A stretch of 64,000 bases of DNA from Erythrobacter sp. JK5 (GTDB lineage Bacteria; Pseudomonadota; Alphaproteobacteria; Sphingomonadales; Sphingomonadaceae). The position numbers were made by a program, and so were the translations under genes. Location of the stretch: assembly GCF_018205975.1 (NCBI RefSeq), contig NZ_CP073577.1, positions 2,294,001-2,358,000 of the forward strand, read 5' to 3'. Below are positions 26,138-37,305 of the stretch, in pieces (positions within the stretch are counted from its first letter, which is position 1; the number at the start of each line of letters is the position of its first letter). The notes beneath the pieces were generated by a model. The model searched no databases. It saw nothing but the letters and a program-made list of their open reading frames with translations, and had not been told where the DNA came from.

Positions 26138-27322
26138 CTAGGCCGGGTTTTCCTTGATGTGCTGCTTGGCGATGATGATCCGCTGCATTTCGTTGGTCCC
26201 CTCTCCGATACACATCAGCATGCTGTCGCGATAATAGCGCTCGATGTCATACTCCTTGGAATACGAATAGCCGCCATAGATGCGCATCGCCTCCTGGCTG
26301 TTTTCGACCGCCGCTTCGGAGGCGAAGAATTTCGCGATGCCCGCTTCCTTGTCGCAGCGTTCGCCCCGGTCGTAGGCTTCCGACGCGTCGAGCGTGAGCA
26401 ACCGCGCGGCACGGGCGCGCGTGACCATCTCGCCGAGCTTCAGCTGGATCGCCTGATGCTGCGCGATCGGCTTGCCCATGGTCTCGCGCTGCTGGGCATA
26501 TTCGGTCGCCAGCCTGAGCGAGCCTTCGGCAAGTCCGACACCGCGCGCAGCAACGTTGATGCGCCCGAGTTCGAGCCCGCCGGTGGCCTGGAAGAACCCC
26601 TGCCCCTCGACCCCGCCAATCAGCTGGTCGGAAGGTATGCGGTAATCCTCCATGATCAGCTCGGCGCTGTCGATCGACTTGTAGCCGAGCTTGTCGAACT
26701 TCTTGCCGGTCGTCAGCCCCTCCCGCTTGTCGGCGATGAACAGGCTCATGCCCTTGTAGCGCGGATCGGCGTTCGGATCGGTTTTGGCCAGCAATGCGAA
26801 GCACTGGCCGTTCAAGGCGTTCGAGATCCAGGTCTTCGTGCCGTTGAGGACGTAGTCGTCGCCGTCGCGCTTCGCTACCGTGCGGATCGCCTGCAGGTCG
26901 GTTCCCGCGTTGGGTTCGGTCAGCGCCAGCCCGCCACGGATCTCGCCGGTCGCGAACTTCGGCAGCCATTTGGCTTTTTGCTGCGGCGTCCCGAAGCGCT
27001 CGACCGCCGCCGCCATGATGAGGTGCGAATTGAAGATGCCGGTGATCGCCATCCAGTAGCTGGAGATGTGCATCACGATCTTGGCATAGGTGGTCGCGGG
27101 TAGACCCAGCCCGCCATATTCCTGCCCGATCGTGGCGCCGAACAGGCCCATCTCGGCCATCTGTTCGACCAGTTTTTCCGGCCAGATATCGCCGTGATCG
27201 TGCTCCTTCACGACCGGGATCACTTCGCGTTCGAGCCAGCGGTCGATCGCATCCATGAAGGCGCGTTCCTCGTCCGGGTCGATGGTGCGGATCTGGTTGT
27301 CGAGATGAGGGGCGGTAGCCAT
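26138..27322 (-). CDS. Acyl-CoA dehydrogenase
   Basis: FAD-dependent acyl-CoA dehydrogenase of 394 residues, introducing an alpha,beta double bond in an acyl-CoA. Family features are ALTEPNAGTDLQAIRT (flavin/substrate region), ISNALNG, YGGYSYSKEYDIERYYRD and the catalytic-base region GEGTNEMQR near the C-terminus. Its position between a MaoC hydratase and two CoA-transferases suggests a branched dicarboxylyl-CoA such as methylsuccinyl-CoA as a possible substrate; this is inference. Confidence 0.9.
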   Translation of the reverse strand: MATAPHLDNQIRTIDPDEERAFMDAIDRWLEREVIPVVKEHDHGDIWPEKLVEQMAEMGLFGATIGQEYGGLGLPATTYAKIVMHISSYWMAITGIFNSHLIMAAAVERFGTPQQKAKWLPKFATGEIRGGLALTEPNAGTDLQAIRTVAKRDGDDYVLNGTKTWISNALNGQCFALLAKTDPNADPRYKGMSLFIADKREGLTTGKKFDKLGYKSIDSAELIMEDYRIPSDQLIGGVEGQGFFQATGGLELGRINVAARGVGLAEGSLRLATEYAQQRETMGKPIAQHQAIQLKLGEMVTRARAARLLTLDASEAYDRGERCDKEAGIAKFFASEAAVENSQEAMRIYGGYSYSKEYDIERYYRDSMLMCIGEGTNEMQRIIIAKQHIKENPA

Positions 27323-27343
27323 GGCAGGTTCCTTGCGGGGTGA

Positions 27344-27853
27344 TTAAGCGTCGAGATTGCCGAAGCCGCGCTTCCAGACGAGCACGGTTCGCTTGTAATG
27401 CGCGACCACGTCGCCATGCTGGTTTTTGGCGATGGTCTTGAACGTCACGATGCCCTGTTCAGGGCGGCTGTTGCTTTCGCGCTTTTCGAGCACCTCGCTC
27501 TCGCAATAGAGCGTGTCGCCGACGAACAGCGGCTTGGTCATCCGCACCTCGTCCCAGCCGAGATTGGCGATCGCCTTTCCGCTGGTGTCGGAAACGCTCA
27601 TCCCGGTCATCAAGGCGATGGTGAACGGGCTGACCACCAGCGGCTTGCCGAATTCGGTGTCTTTCGACAGCTCGTAATCGAAATGCGCCGGATGGGTGTT
27701 CATCGTCAGCAGAGTAAACCAGACATTGTCGGCATCGGTGATGGTCCGCCCGGGACGGTGCTCGTAAACATGGCCGACTTCGAAATCCTCGAAGTAGCGT
27801 CCCTGGACCTCGCGAAAGCGGCCCGGGGAAATTTCGATCACACCATCACGCAT
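27344..27853 (-). CDS. MaoC-family acyl-CoA hydratase
   Basis: Hot-dog-fold hydratase of 169 residues. The N-terminal GRYFEDFEVGHVYEHRPGRTITDADN and the following MNTHPAHFDYE match MaoC-like mesaconyl-CoA/itaconyl-CoA-type hydratases, where an Asp and a His in this segment activate water. ATG 27853 is chosen because a GAGGAG ribosome-binding site stands 8-9 bp before it; the in-frame ATG at 27868 lacks this. It overlaps the end of the CitE gene by 8 bp. It would hydrate the double bond made by the dehydrogenase. Confidence 0.85.
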   Translation of the reverse strand: MRDGVIEISPGRFREVQGRYFEDFEVGHVYEHRPGRTITDADNVWFTLLTMNTHPAHFDYELSKDTEFGKPLVVSPFTIALMTGMSVSDTSGKAIANLGWDEVRMTKPLFVGDTLYCESEVLEKRESNSRPEQGIVTFKTIAKNQHGDVVAHYKRTVLVWKRGFGNLDA

Positions 27854-28670
27854 TTGCCTGCTCCTCATGCCGCGCGATCACGGCGCGGTATTTCTTGATG
27901 AAGGGCGCTTCGAGCATCCGCCCCCTGAACCGGATCGCGCGCCCGCCGCCCGCCTCGTAGGCATCGAGCGCTTCGCGCGCCTCGCGGACTTCGGCCTCGC
28001 TTGGTGCGAAAGCCGTCTTGATCGCTGGTACCTGGCGCGGATGGATTGCAGCCTTCGCGGCAAAGCCGATGCTGCGCGCTTGTGCGCACTCGTCGGCGAG
28101 GCCGGCCTCGTCCTCGAGCCGGATGTAGGGAACATCGATCGCCGGCTTGCCAGCCTCTGCGCAGGCGAGGATCAGCTGCTGGCGCGCCGCCAGCAGCGGC
28201 TCCCACGCCAGCTCGACCCCCAGTTCGCCCGAAAAATCGCCGCCGCCGAACATCATCGCTGCAACCCGGTGATGCGAAGCGATGTCGAGCGCATGCCGCA
28301 ATCCGCGCGGCGTTTCGACCAGCGGAACGAGATCGGGGCAGCGATCGCCCAGCGCGCCGGCGACCACGTCGAGCTCGGCAGCGGCTTCGACCATCGGGAC
28401 CAGCAGCACCTCCGGCAGCGCTTCACTGTCGGACAGCGCCGCAAGATCGCGCACCCCGGCGGCAGTCGTCACCGCGTTGATCCGGATCGCCCAGCCGGCG
28501 CGATCGCGTGCAATCTGGCCGAGCGCAGCGTTTCGGGCCGCAATCTTGTCGCCGGCCGCAACCGCGTCTTCGAGATCGATCACGGTCAGGTCCGCACCGC
28601 CCGCTCTGGCCTTGCCGAAGCGGTCTTCCCGCGATCCGGGCACGAACAGGAGGCTGGCTGAAGAAAACAC
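27846..28670 (-). CDS. CitE/HpcH-family acyl-CoA lyase
   Basis: Class II aldolase-like lyase of the CitE/citramalyl-CoA or malyl-CoA lyase family, about 274 residues. FVPGSREDRFGKA, IDLEDAV, VPLVETPRGLRHAL and FGGGDFSGEL (metal-binding acidic residues) are all family hallmarks. The start is uncertain: GTG 28670 gives the usual family N-terminus, while GTG 28724 would place the start directly at an operator. First gene of the minus operon with MaoC, ACAD and two CoA-transferases, a set like the itaconate/methylsuccinate routes. Expected product: pyruvate or glyoxylate plus an acyl-CoA. Confidence 0.85.
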   Translation of the reverse strand: MFSSASLLFVPGSREDRFGKARAGGADLTVIDLEDAVAAGDKIAARNAALGQIARDRAGWAIRINAVTTAAGVRDLAALSDSEALPEVLLVPMVEAAAELDVVAGALGDRCPDLVPLVETPRGLRHALDIASHHRVAAMMFGGGDFSGELGVELAWEPLLAARQQLILACAEAGKPAIDVPYIRLEDEAGLADECAQARSIGFAAKAAIHPRQVPAIKTAFAPSEAEVREAREALDAYEAGGGRAIRFRGRMLEAPFIKKYRAVIARHEEQANA

Positions 28671-28725
28671 GGTCGAGCGATCAGTCCCAATGAGGCCCGC
28701 AGAAAGGGCGATTACAGGCTTCACA

Positions 28726-28741
28726 ATTTGTCCGGACAAAT
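28726..28741. promoter_or_regulatory. TTGTCCGGACAA operator, site 3 (perfect)
   Basis: ATTTGTCCGGACAAAT is a perfect 16 bp palindrome. It lies at the minus-strand side of the divergent promoter between the CitE operon and the DUF1838 operon and is paired with site 4, 39 bp centre to centre. Confidence 0.85.
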
Positions 28742-28764
28742 CTAAAGTCAAGGACGAAATGAGC

Positions 28765-28780
28765 AAATGTCCGGACAAAT
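28765..28780. promoter_or_regulatory. TTGTCCGGACAA operator, site 4
   Basis: AAATGTCCGGACAAAT carries the exact ten-base core TGTCCGGACA. It lies 31 bp before the DUF1838 ATG at 28812, on the plus-strand side of the same divergent promoter as site 3; each copy probably covers one promoter. Confidence 0.8.
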
Positions 28781-28811
28781 TCCGATCCGGGCGTACAGTC
28801 GGAGGGAACTG

Positions 28812-29744
28812 ATGAAATCCACGAAGCCGTTTTTGGTTGCCGCGAGCCTCGCCGCGAGCGCTCTGGCCCTGTCGCAACCGGTCAGCGCGCAAATGCTCGA
28901 TCCCTCCGATCCCGAAGACGCGCTGGAGATATCCAAGCGGATGCAATGCGGCGTCTCCGCAGACGAGCCGGCAGTATACCACTGGTCGGGCAATATCTAC
29001 GGTCGCAGTCCCGGACAGCCCGACAAGCTGCTGTTCAAGGGCGAGGGGATGAACATCCGACGCTGCGTCGAGGTCACCGATCCCGAGCGCGGCACCGGCT
29101 GGCGGCTGATCAGCCGCGAGCTCATGCTGATGCTCGATCCCGCAACCGGCGAAGTCGTGAACGAATGGGAAAATCCCTACACGGGCAAGACGGTGTCGGT
29201 GATGCAGATCCACAATGATCCGGTGAACGGTCGCCCCAACTTCCCGATCGGGCGGCGCGGAGAACCGTTCAGCCTCGGCACGCTGCGCGAGGCCGGACCC
29301 TATGTGTTCATGCCGTTCGAAGTGCCGCTGTTCTATACCAACCCGCTGGCGGGCGAATACCAACAGTATGTCGGCGGAACCTATCACGCGATGGAGATCT
29401 TCGATTTCGCCGCGCTCAAGGACGAACTTTTCGATTCGACCAGCCCGACCGCCTACCCGATGATCAGCTGGGTGCGCATTTCGGGCTGGGCGCCGTGGAT
29501 GGAGATGGGCGACCGGCCCGGCCAGATGGTGTTCAACGCGATGGGCCGCAAGCTGCCCGGCGGATTCGAGGAATTGCCCGACGTTCTCAAGACCGAGATC
29601 CGGGCCAATTACCCGATCTACGAGCAGGCTCCGCCCAAGGACGATGCCCGCCCGAACGAGACAACCTGGACCAAGTTCAAGCTGCTGACCGACCGCGCGC
29701 GCGCAGCCGAAGGGGACGCGGCCAAGCCGGGCGAAGGGCACTAG
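28812..29744 (+). CDS. Exported DUF1838-family protein
   Basis: Protein of 310 residues with a Sec signal peptide (residues 1-26, ending VSAQM). The mature part fits DUF1838: WSGNIYGRSPGQP, LLFKGEGMNIRRCVEV, and a long strand-rich region. The family has no assigned function; exported members are frequent in sphingomonads. A ribosome-binding site GGAGGG is 6-7 bp before ATG 28812. It is followed 9 bp later by a Tat-exported FAD oxidase, so the two probably act together outside the cytoplasm. Confidence 0.78.
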   Translation: MKSTKPFLVAASLAASALALSQPVSAQMLDPSDPEDALEISKRMQCGVSADEPAVYHWSGNIYGRSPGQPDKLLFKGEGMNIRRCVEVTDPERGTGWRLISRELMLMLDPATGEVVNEWENPYTGKTVSVMQIHNDPVNGRPNFPIGRRGEPFSLGTLREAGPYVFMPFEVPLFYTNPLAGEYQQYVGGTYHAMEIFDFAALKDELFDSTSPTAYPMISWVRISGWAPWMEMGDRPGQMVFNAMGRKLPGGFEELPDVLKTEIRANYPIYEQAPPKDDARPNETTWTKFKLLTDRARAAEGDAAKPGEGH

Positions 29745-29753
29745 CCCCGGTCG

Positions 29754-31175
29754 ATGGTCACCCGGCGCGGCTTTCTCGCGGGGAGCTCGGCGGCGATTAT
29801 TGCCGGCGCTGCCCCGCGGATCGCGTGGGGCCGAACCGAAGTCGATGTCGCGATTATCGGGGCCGGTCTCGCCGGCCTCAACGCGGCTCGCATGTGCGAA
29901 GCAGCGGGTCTCAAGGTGGTCGTGATCGAAGCCGAAAATCGCGTCGGCGGTCGGCTCTTCACGCTGGACGATATGTCCGGACGACCGGAAGCTGGCGGAA
30001 TCCAGATCGGTGCAGGCTATGCACGCCTGCATGCGATCGCCGGCGAACTGGGCGTGGAGCTGTCCGACGGTGCGAGCACGGGCGCGGGTGGAGCCGAATC
30101 GAACGGCAATCTCTATGCGATCGGCGGGATGACCAGCACCGCGCCAAGCTGGCCCGAAAGTCCGGCAAACCGCTTGCCGGAAAACGAAAGACAGACCGAA
30201 CCGGCCGCCTTGCTGCGGCACTATTCCAGGGCCTTGCCCGATCTCGTCGGGCCGCAGGACTGGCTCGATGCGTCGTCCGACCACGACATTTCGGTCGCGC
30301 AGGCATTGCACAATGCCGGGGCCAGCGAGGAGGCGCGGCGGCTGATCGCGGCGAATTTCAACGGCAACAGCCTCGCGGGAATGTCGCAGCTGCATCTCGC
30401 TCGGAGCCTGGCGATCTTTCGCAGCCAGCCCGGCCCGATATCCACGGTGGCGGGCGGATCGCAGCGGCTGCCCGAAGCTATGGCGGCGAGGCTTGGCGGC
30501 GAGATGCGCCTTGGCACAAGGGTGGAGGGAATCTTCGCGCGCGATCGCGGCGTGTCGCTATTGCTTTCACCGTCCGGCAATGCGCTCCGGGCGCGGCAGG
30601 CGATCTGCACCATACCGTTTTCGGCGCTGCGCAGCGTGCCGGTGCATTCGGCGATGTCGCCGCACATGGCCCACGCCATGGCCCAGCTGCCCTACACCCG
30701 CGCCAGCTTCGCCTATCTGGCTGCCACCGAACCGTTCTGGCTCCACGATGGCTATCCGGACACGCTCTGGACCGACGATCCGCTGATCGGGCGGGTGTTC
30801 GCGCTGTCTGACGGCAGTGCAGACGCGCCGCCCAGACTCAAGCTCTGGACCACCGGCGCCGGAGCCGACTTGCTCGACCGCATGGCGCCGGAAGATGCCG
30901 GAAACGCGATCGTGAAACGGATCGAGACCATGCGCCCCTCAGCCCGGGGAAAATGCAAGGTCGAGCGCTTGTTCAGTTGGCAACGCATGGCGGGCGCGCG
31001 CGGAATCTACCATCACATCGGCACCGGTATGGCTCGCCATCTCGCCACCGCATGCAGGGAGGCAGGCACCGATCTCCACTTCGCGGGAGAGCACCTCGCG
31101 ATTGCGAGCAGCGGGATGGAAGGTGCGCTCGAAAGCGGAGAGCGCGCCGCGCAACGGGTAATCGCCCGCGCTTGA
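29754..31175 (+). CDS. Tat-exported FAD-dependent amine-oxidase-like oxidoreductase
   Basis: Flavoprotein of 473 residues. The N-terminus has a twin-arginine signal TRRGFLAG (3-10) with a hydrophobic stretch, so it is probably folded with FAD before export. The dinucleotide motif VAIIGAGLAGLNAAR is at about 32-46, then EAENRVGGRL as in flavin monoamine oxidases, and the C-terminal FAD contact HFAGEHL(A). Family members oxidise C-N or C-C bonds of amines, amino acids or carotenoid-like substrates. It may carry out an early oxidation of the imported compound in the periplasm. Confidence 0.86.
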   Translation: MVTRRGFLAGSSAAIIAGAAPRIAWGRTEVDVAIIGAGLAGLNAARMCEAAGLKVVVIEAENRVGGRLFTLDDMSGRPEAGGIQIGAGYARLHAIAGELGVELSDGASTGAGGAESNGNLYAIGGMTSTAPSWPESPANRLPENERQTEPAALLRHYSRALPDLVGPQDWLDASSDHDISVAQALHNAGASEEARRLIAANFNGNSLAGMSQLHLARSLAIFRSQPGPISTVAGGSQRLPEAMAARLGGEMRLGTRVEGIFARDRGVSLLLSPSGNALRARQAICTIPFSALRSVPVHSAMSPHMAHAMAQLPYTRASFAYLAATEPFWLHDGYPDTLWTDDPLIGRVFALSDGSADAPPRLKLWTTGAGADLLDRMAPEDAGNAIVKRIETMRPSARGKCKVERLFSWQRMAGARGIYHHIGTGMARHLATACREAGTDLHFAGEHLAIASSGMEGALESGERAAQRVIARA

Positions 31176-31191
31176 GCCGCTTCGAGAACAC

Positions 31192-31211
31192 GGGGCGGGA
31201 GCATTCGCCCC
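31192..31211. terminator. Possible hairpin between convergent genes
   Basis: GGGGCG (31192-31197) and CGCCCC (31206-31211) can form a six-pair stem with an eight-base loop in the 68 bp gap between the convergent FAD oxidase and TonB genes. There is no clear T run after it, so it is at best a weak or bidirectional terminator. Confidence 0.25.
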
Positions 31212-31243
31212 CACCCCGATCTTCGTTTCGCAGTCGCGGCGCG

Positions 31244-33730
31244 TCAGAACCCGGTCGAAAGCACCACGCCGAACCGCCGGCCCGGCCGCAGACCCGCGAT
31301 GAAGCTGCGGCGGAAATCGAGATCGGCATCGGCGTAGCGGATGATCTGCTGCACAGCATCCTCGTCGAACAGGTTGTTGACGTAAAGCTGGACGCGAAAA
31401 CGGTCGTTCTCGATCCCCATCCGCGCATCGACCTCGATCGCCGAGCCGGTTTCGGCAAGGTTGTGGACCTGCGCGAAGCTCGTCGAAGTGAAGGTGATGT
31501 TGCCGCCCGCGAAGAAGTCCCAGTCGCCGCCACCGATGTCGGTCGCCGAGCGGTAATCGAGGTCGGCGAAGATGCGGTGGCGCGGCGCGCGCGGAATGCT
31601 CTTGCCCTTGATCGATCCGAACAGGCTCTGACAGCCGGCAACATCGGCGAACTGGTCGCCGGTCGAACAATTGACCAGCCCGTCATCGGCAACATCGTTG
31701 AGCACGCCCTGGTTCTCGTCGAACCCGCTGGTGAACTCGCTGTTGGCAAACGCGTAGTTGGCGGTCAGCGTGAGCCCGCGCGACAGCTCGCCCACCAGCT
31801 CGGCTTCGAGGCCGATGATCTCGGCGTTGCCGGCGTTGGTGATGACACTCACCTGGTTGGGCGGAACCGACACGTTCTGGGTCAGCTGGTAGCCCTCGAT
31901 GTCGGTCAAGAACGCGGCGAGGTTGAAGATCACCCGTCCGTCGGCAAAGCTGTTCTTGAAGCCAAGCTCGTAGGACGCGTTTTCTTCCGCGTCGAAGCTG
32001 GGCACCCCGGCGGCGATCGCCAGCGGACCGTTGAAACCGCCCGGCTTCTGTCCTTCGGCATAGATCGCATAGAGCAAATTGTCGGGCGAAAGCTGCCAGT
32101 CGAACGTCACGCGCGGGGTGAATTCCTTGAACGTGCGCGAGGCGGTGACCGGAGCGGGGCGCGCCTGCCCCTCGTTGAAGTCGAACGCGACCTGGCTGAT
32201 CTTCTCTTCCGAATAGCGCCCTTCGAGCCCGAGATTGATCTCGGGCGTGATGTGCCAGTTGATCGCGGCGAAGGCGGCGATGTTCTCGATATCGAGCAGG
32301 TTCTCATCGCGCGCGTTCGGGGTCGAGGGGCCGAAGAACGGCGCGACCCGGCCACAGTTCGGATTGGCATTGCAGCGCGCGATCTCGTTTGCCAGCCGCG
32401 CGCCGAAACTCGCGCCTGCGCGTGCCGCCGCATCGGCGGGCACATCGCGGATCGAGAAATTGTCGTCGCTCTGGTCGAAATAATATCCTCCGAGGATAAA
32501 ATCGAAGGCGTCGCTTTCGTAAACCAGCTTCAGTTCCTGCGACCAGTCCTGCGTCTCGTTGCGATTGGCGAAGCTGAAATCGACCGTGGTGCCGACGAAA
32601 CCGAACGGGAAGATCGGACCGGCCGGGCCGAACCCGATCGGAGCGCCTGCCGGGAACCGCGCGAAGACCGCGGTCTGGAAGCTGTTGGGGCCATAGTCGC
32701 CATCGGTCAGGATGGTCTGGGTGCGGTCGTTGTAACCGGTCAGCGACACCAGCGTCAGTTGGTCGGACAGTTCGTATTCCATCCGCAGCGACACGTTGTA
32801 GGTGTCGGCCTCGATCCCGACATCGCTCGGGTCGGCGAACTGGCGGGCGTAATCGGTGTTGATCTGACCCGGTGCGATGATGCCGCAGAAATACCGCCCG
32901 CCCCCGGCATAGAGCGCGCCGTTGTCGAACAGGCAATTGTTCTGCCCCGCCCCTTGCGCGAAGATCGCGGGCTGGCCGTCATCGGTGCGGTTGTAATAGC
33001 CGCGCAGCGTAGCGGTGAAGGGTCCGCCATCGTCCCAGCGCAGCACCCCCGATGCCGACCACGAGCTCTGCTTTCCGACCTTGTTGCCGTCGAACTGATT
33101 GGTGAACTCCCCGCCGAAATCGTAGAACCGGCCGTTGATTCCGAGCGACAGCCCGTCGCTGATCGGTCCGCGGATCCCGGCGGTCAGTTCGTAGCGGTCG
33201 TGTTGGGCGATATCGGCCGAAATTCGCCCCTCCCAGGTGTCGCCGGGAAGCTTCGAGATGATGTTGATCGCGCCCGAGTAGGTGTTGCGGCCGTAGAGCG
33301 CGCTCTGCGGCCCCTTGACGATCTCGATCCGGTCGATCGTGTCGACGTCGTAATCGGCGAGGCTGCCGGTGTAATAGATACCGTCGATGAAGAACGCGAC
33401 GCCGGATTCGCCGAGGATGTTGGCCTGCCCGCGGATCACCGGGCGGTTGCCGTCGCGACCGAAGCTGTCGTCGAAGACGAGGCCCGGCGTGGTCTGCGCG
33501 ATGTCCTGAAGATTGTTGAGGTTGAGCCGCTCGATCGTCTCGGAAGTCGCCACCGCGACCGTTGTCGGTACCGATTGCAGCGTCTCTTCGCGCTTGCGTG
33601 CGGTGACGATGATTTCCCTCGGGTTGCTATTGGCCGACGCGCGCTCCTGCGGAGCGACCTCGTCCTGAGCCCAGGCTGCGCATGGCGTGAGCGCTGTGGC
33701 CAGCAATGCGCCGCGAAATACGTTTCTCAT
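31244..33730 (-). CDS. TonB-dependent receptor
   Basis: Outer-membrane transporter of 828 residues, full length. Signal peptide 1-21 (ending AAWAQ), TonB-box-like region EIIVTARKR at 39-47, plug with IRGQANILGE and the motif IVKGPQSALYGRNTYSGAI, then a 22-strand barrel ending LRPGRRFGVVLSTGF with the C-terminal Phe needed for insertion. ATG 33730 gives the signal peptide directly. The operator at 33809 lies 79 bp upstream, so it has its own regulated promoter. It is expected to import the island's substrate, or a variant of it. Confidence 0.94.
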   Translation of the reverse strand: MRNVFRGALLATALTPCAAWAQDEVAPQERASANSNPREIIVTARKREETLQSVPTTVAVATSETIERLNLNNLQDIAQTTPGLVFDDSFGRDGNRPVIRGQANILGESGVAFFIDGIYYTGSLADYDVDTIDRIEIVKGPQSALYGRNTYSGAINIISKLPGDTWEGRISADIAQHDRYELTAGIRGPISDGLSLGINGRFYDFGGEFTNQFDGNKVGKQSSWSASGVLRWDDGGPFTATLRGYYNRTDDGQPAIFAQGAGQNNCLFDNGALYAGGGRYFCGIIAPGQINTDYARQFADPSDVGIEADTYNVSLRMEYELSDQLTLVSLTGYNDRTQTILTDGDYGPNSFQTAVFARFPAGAPIGFGPAGPIFPFGFVGTTVDFSFANRNETQDWSQELKLVYESDAFDFILGGYYFDQSDDNFSIRDVPADAAARAGASFGARLANEIARCNANPNCGRVAPFFGPSTPNARDENLLDIENIAAFAAINWHITPEINLGLEGRYSEEKISQVAFDFNEGQARPAPVTASRTFKEFTPRVTFDWQLSPDNLLYAIYAEGQKPGGFNGPLAIAAGVPSFDAEENASYELGFKNSFADGRVIFNLAAFLTDIEGYQLTQNVSVPPNQVSVITNAGNAEIIGLEAELVGELSRGLTLTANYAFANSEFTSGFDENQGVLNDVADDGLVNCSTGDQFADVAGCQSLFGSIKGKSIPRAPRHRIFADLDYRSATDIGGGDWDFFAGGNITFTSTSFAQVHNLAETGSAIEVDARMGIENDRFRVQLYVNNLFDEDAVQQIIRYADADLDFRRSFIAGLRPGRRFGVVLSTGF

Positions 33731-33808
33731 GTCTTTCCTCCCATCCAGTTGCCGCGATCCCGTTGCGGCGTGATCCGTCCCTTCCGCCAAATCTGGCGCA
33801 GCCTCAAA

Positions 33809-33824
33809 ATTTGTCCAGACAAAT
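33809..33824. promoter_or_regulatory. TTGTCCGGACAA-type operator, site 5
   Basis: ATTTGTCCAGACAAAT matches the palindrome with one central G to A change. It lies 79 bp before the TonB receptor ATG at 33730, downstream of the membrane-protein stop at 33881. Confidence 0.8.
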
Positions 33825-33880
33825 TATTGCGCGTGTCCCCCGATTTTGATCCGAGCCATTTGCGCGGTGCCCTCCAGCGG

Positions 33881-34561
33881 TCAGATCGGTTTGACGTTGC
33901 CGAGAAACGCGGTGATCAACAGCAGCACGTAGACTGCCCAGACCCAGATTCGGGTTCGATCCATCGTCTTGCGCAAGGGAATCTCGGTCTCGTCGTTCGA
34001 CCCTTGTTCGAGCACTGCCGCGAGCTGCGCGCCGACCGGTTTGAACGCCACGTCGATCATGATTGCGGCAACGAAGATGAAGCCGAACAACAGCGCCTTC
34101 CACGCCAGCCAGTCGGGCTGGAGCGGCGCATCGGTGAGCAGGCTCTGGCCGCCCAGCCAGAGATAGAAGCCACCGATGATCCAGCGCAGCCAGCCTTCGA
34201 TCGCGCGGTTGCGCGCGGCGCGCGGCGTCTGGTCGTGCCAGTGCGAATCCCACACCAGCCACAGCCAGAACAGTCCGATCGCCCAGGCACCCCACAGCAG
34301 CCAGCCGGGCACGTCCCACCAGTTGCCGAGATCGACCACGCTCAGCGACAGCGGCACCATCAGCGCCCAGGCGCTGCGCGGGACCATGTCGATTTCCACC
34401 AGCAGCTTGAGTAGCGCGATCCGCTGGTCGAGCGTGTAGTCCTCCCGCCTGCGGAAATGCTGCCCCAGCACGAACACCCCGACATCCGCACCGAGCCACA
34501 GCACGAACAGCAGCAGGTGCACATAAACAAGCGCCGGATAGGCAAGATCGGAAACTGCCAT
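33881..34561 (-). CDS. Multi-pass membrane protein of unknown function (paralogue of 61099)
   Basis: Integral membrane protein of 226 residues with about five or six hydrophobic segments: near residues 10-28 (LVYVHLLLFVLWLGADVGVF), 65-80, 90-110, 130-145, 165-185 and 205-222. A His-containing first helix followed by WLGADVGVF, and the C-terminal FLGNVKPI, are shared with the gene at 61099. The pattern loosely resembles CopD-like or cytochrome-b-type helical bundles, but no family is assigned. ATG 34561 is used; a longer reading crosses the operator. A regulated promoter with two operators stands upstream. Confidence 0.72.
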   Translation of the reverse strand: MAVSDLAYPALVYVHLLLFVLWLGADVGVFVLGQHFRRREDYTLDQRIALLKLLVEIDMVPRSAWALMVPLSLSVVDLGNWWDVPGWLLWGAWAIGLFWLWLVWDSHWHDQTPRAARNRAIEGWLRWIIGGFYLWLGGQSLLTDAPLQPDWLAWKALLFGFIFVAAIMIDVAFKPVGAQLAAVLEQGSNDETEIPLRKTMDRTRIWVWAVYVLLLITAFLGNVKPI

Positions 34562-34618
34562 CGGTCTCCCTTCGCAAAACTGTTGCTCAAACGGCACGCC
34601 ACGCGACACATTCGGCAA

Positions 34619-34634
34619 ATTTGTCCGGACAAAT
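34619..34634. promoter_or_regulatory. TTGTCCGGACAA operator, site 6 (perfect)
   Basis: ATTTGTCCGGACAAAT, a perfect palindrome, 58 bp before the minus-strand membrane-protein ATG (34561). It is one of a pair in this divergent promoter, 42 bp centre to centre from site 7. Confidence 0.85.
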
Positions 34635-34647
34635 TGCACTTCTCCGC

Positions 34648-34676
34648 TTGACAAGCAAGAGGTTGTCCGGACAAAT
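34648..34676 (+). promoter_or_regulatory. Likely promoter of the receptor operon, -10 covered by an operator
   Basis: TTGACA at 34648-34653 is a consensus -35 element. At 17 bp spacing the -10 position (34671-34676, ACAAAT) falls within the right arm of operator site 7. The -10 match is poor, so this is a suggestion. The arrangement fits repression by blocking the polymerase. Confidence 0.45.
34661..34676. promoter_or_regulatory. TTGTCCGGACAA operator, site 7
   Basis: GGTTGTCCGGACAAAT contains the full TTGTCCGGACAA twelve-mer. It stands 71 bp before the TonB receptor ATG (34747) on the plus-strand side of the divergent promoter and overlaps the putative -10 element. Confidence 0.83.
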
Positions 34677-34746
34677 TTGTGAAGAGAATGGGAGATACGA
34701 CCGGCACTCGAGCCGGCACCACCAGGTTTGAGGAAGGAAATCGCAC

Positions 34747-37304
<2,558 letters not shown>

Positions 37305-37305
<1 letters not shown>

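Noticed and set aside
29973..29985. ATGTCCGGACG inside the FAD oxidase gene resembles the operator
   Set aside because: It keeps only TGTCCGGAC, lacks the A/T-rich flanks and is deep in a coding region; counted as chance.
27846..30395. 849-residue minus-strand frame including the CitE gene
   Set aside because: Only the part from 28670 or 28724 shows CitE motifs; the rest is antisense to DUF1838 and the FAD oxidase.
30953..34414. 1153-residue open frame on the plus strand across the TonB gene
   Set aside because: It is antisense to a receptor with a complete signal peptide, plug and barrel; its Arg/Val-rich composition is a high-GC shadow.
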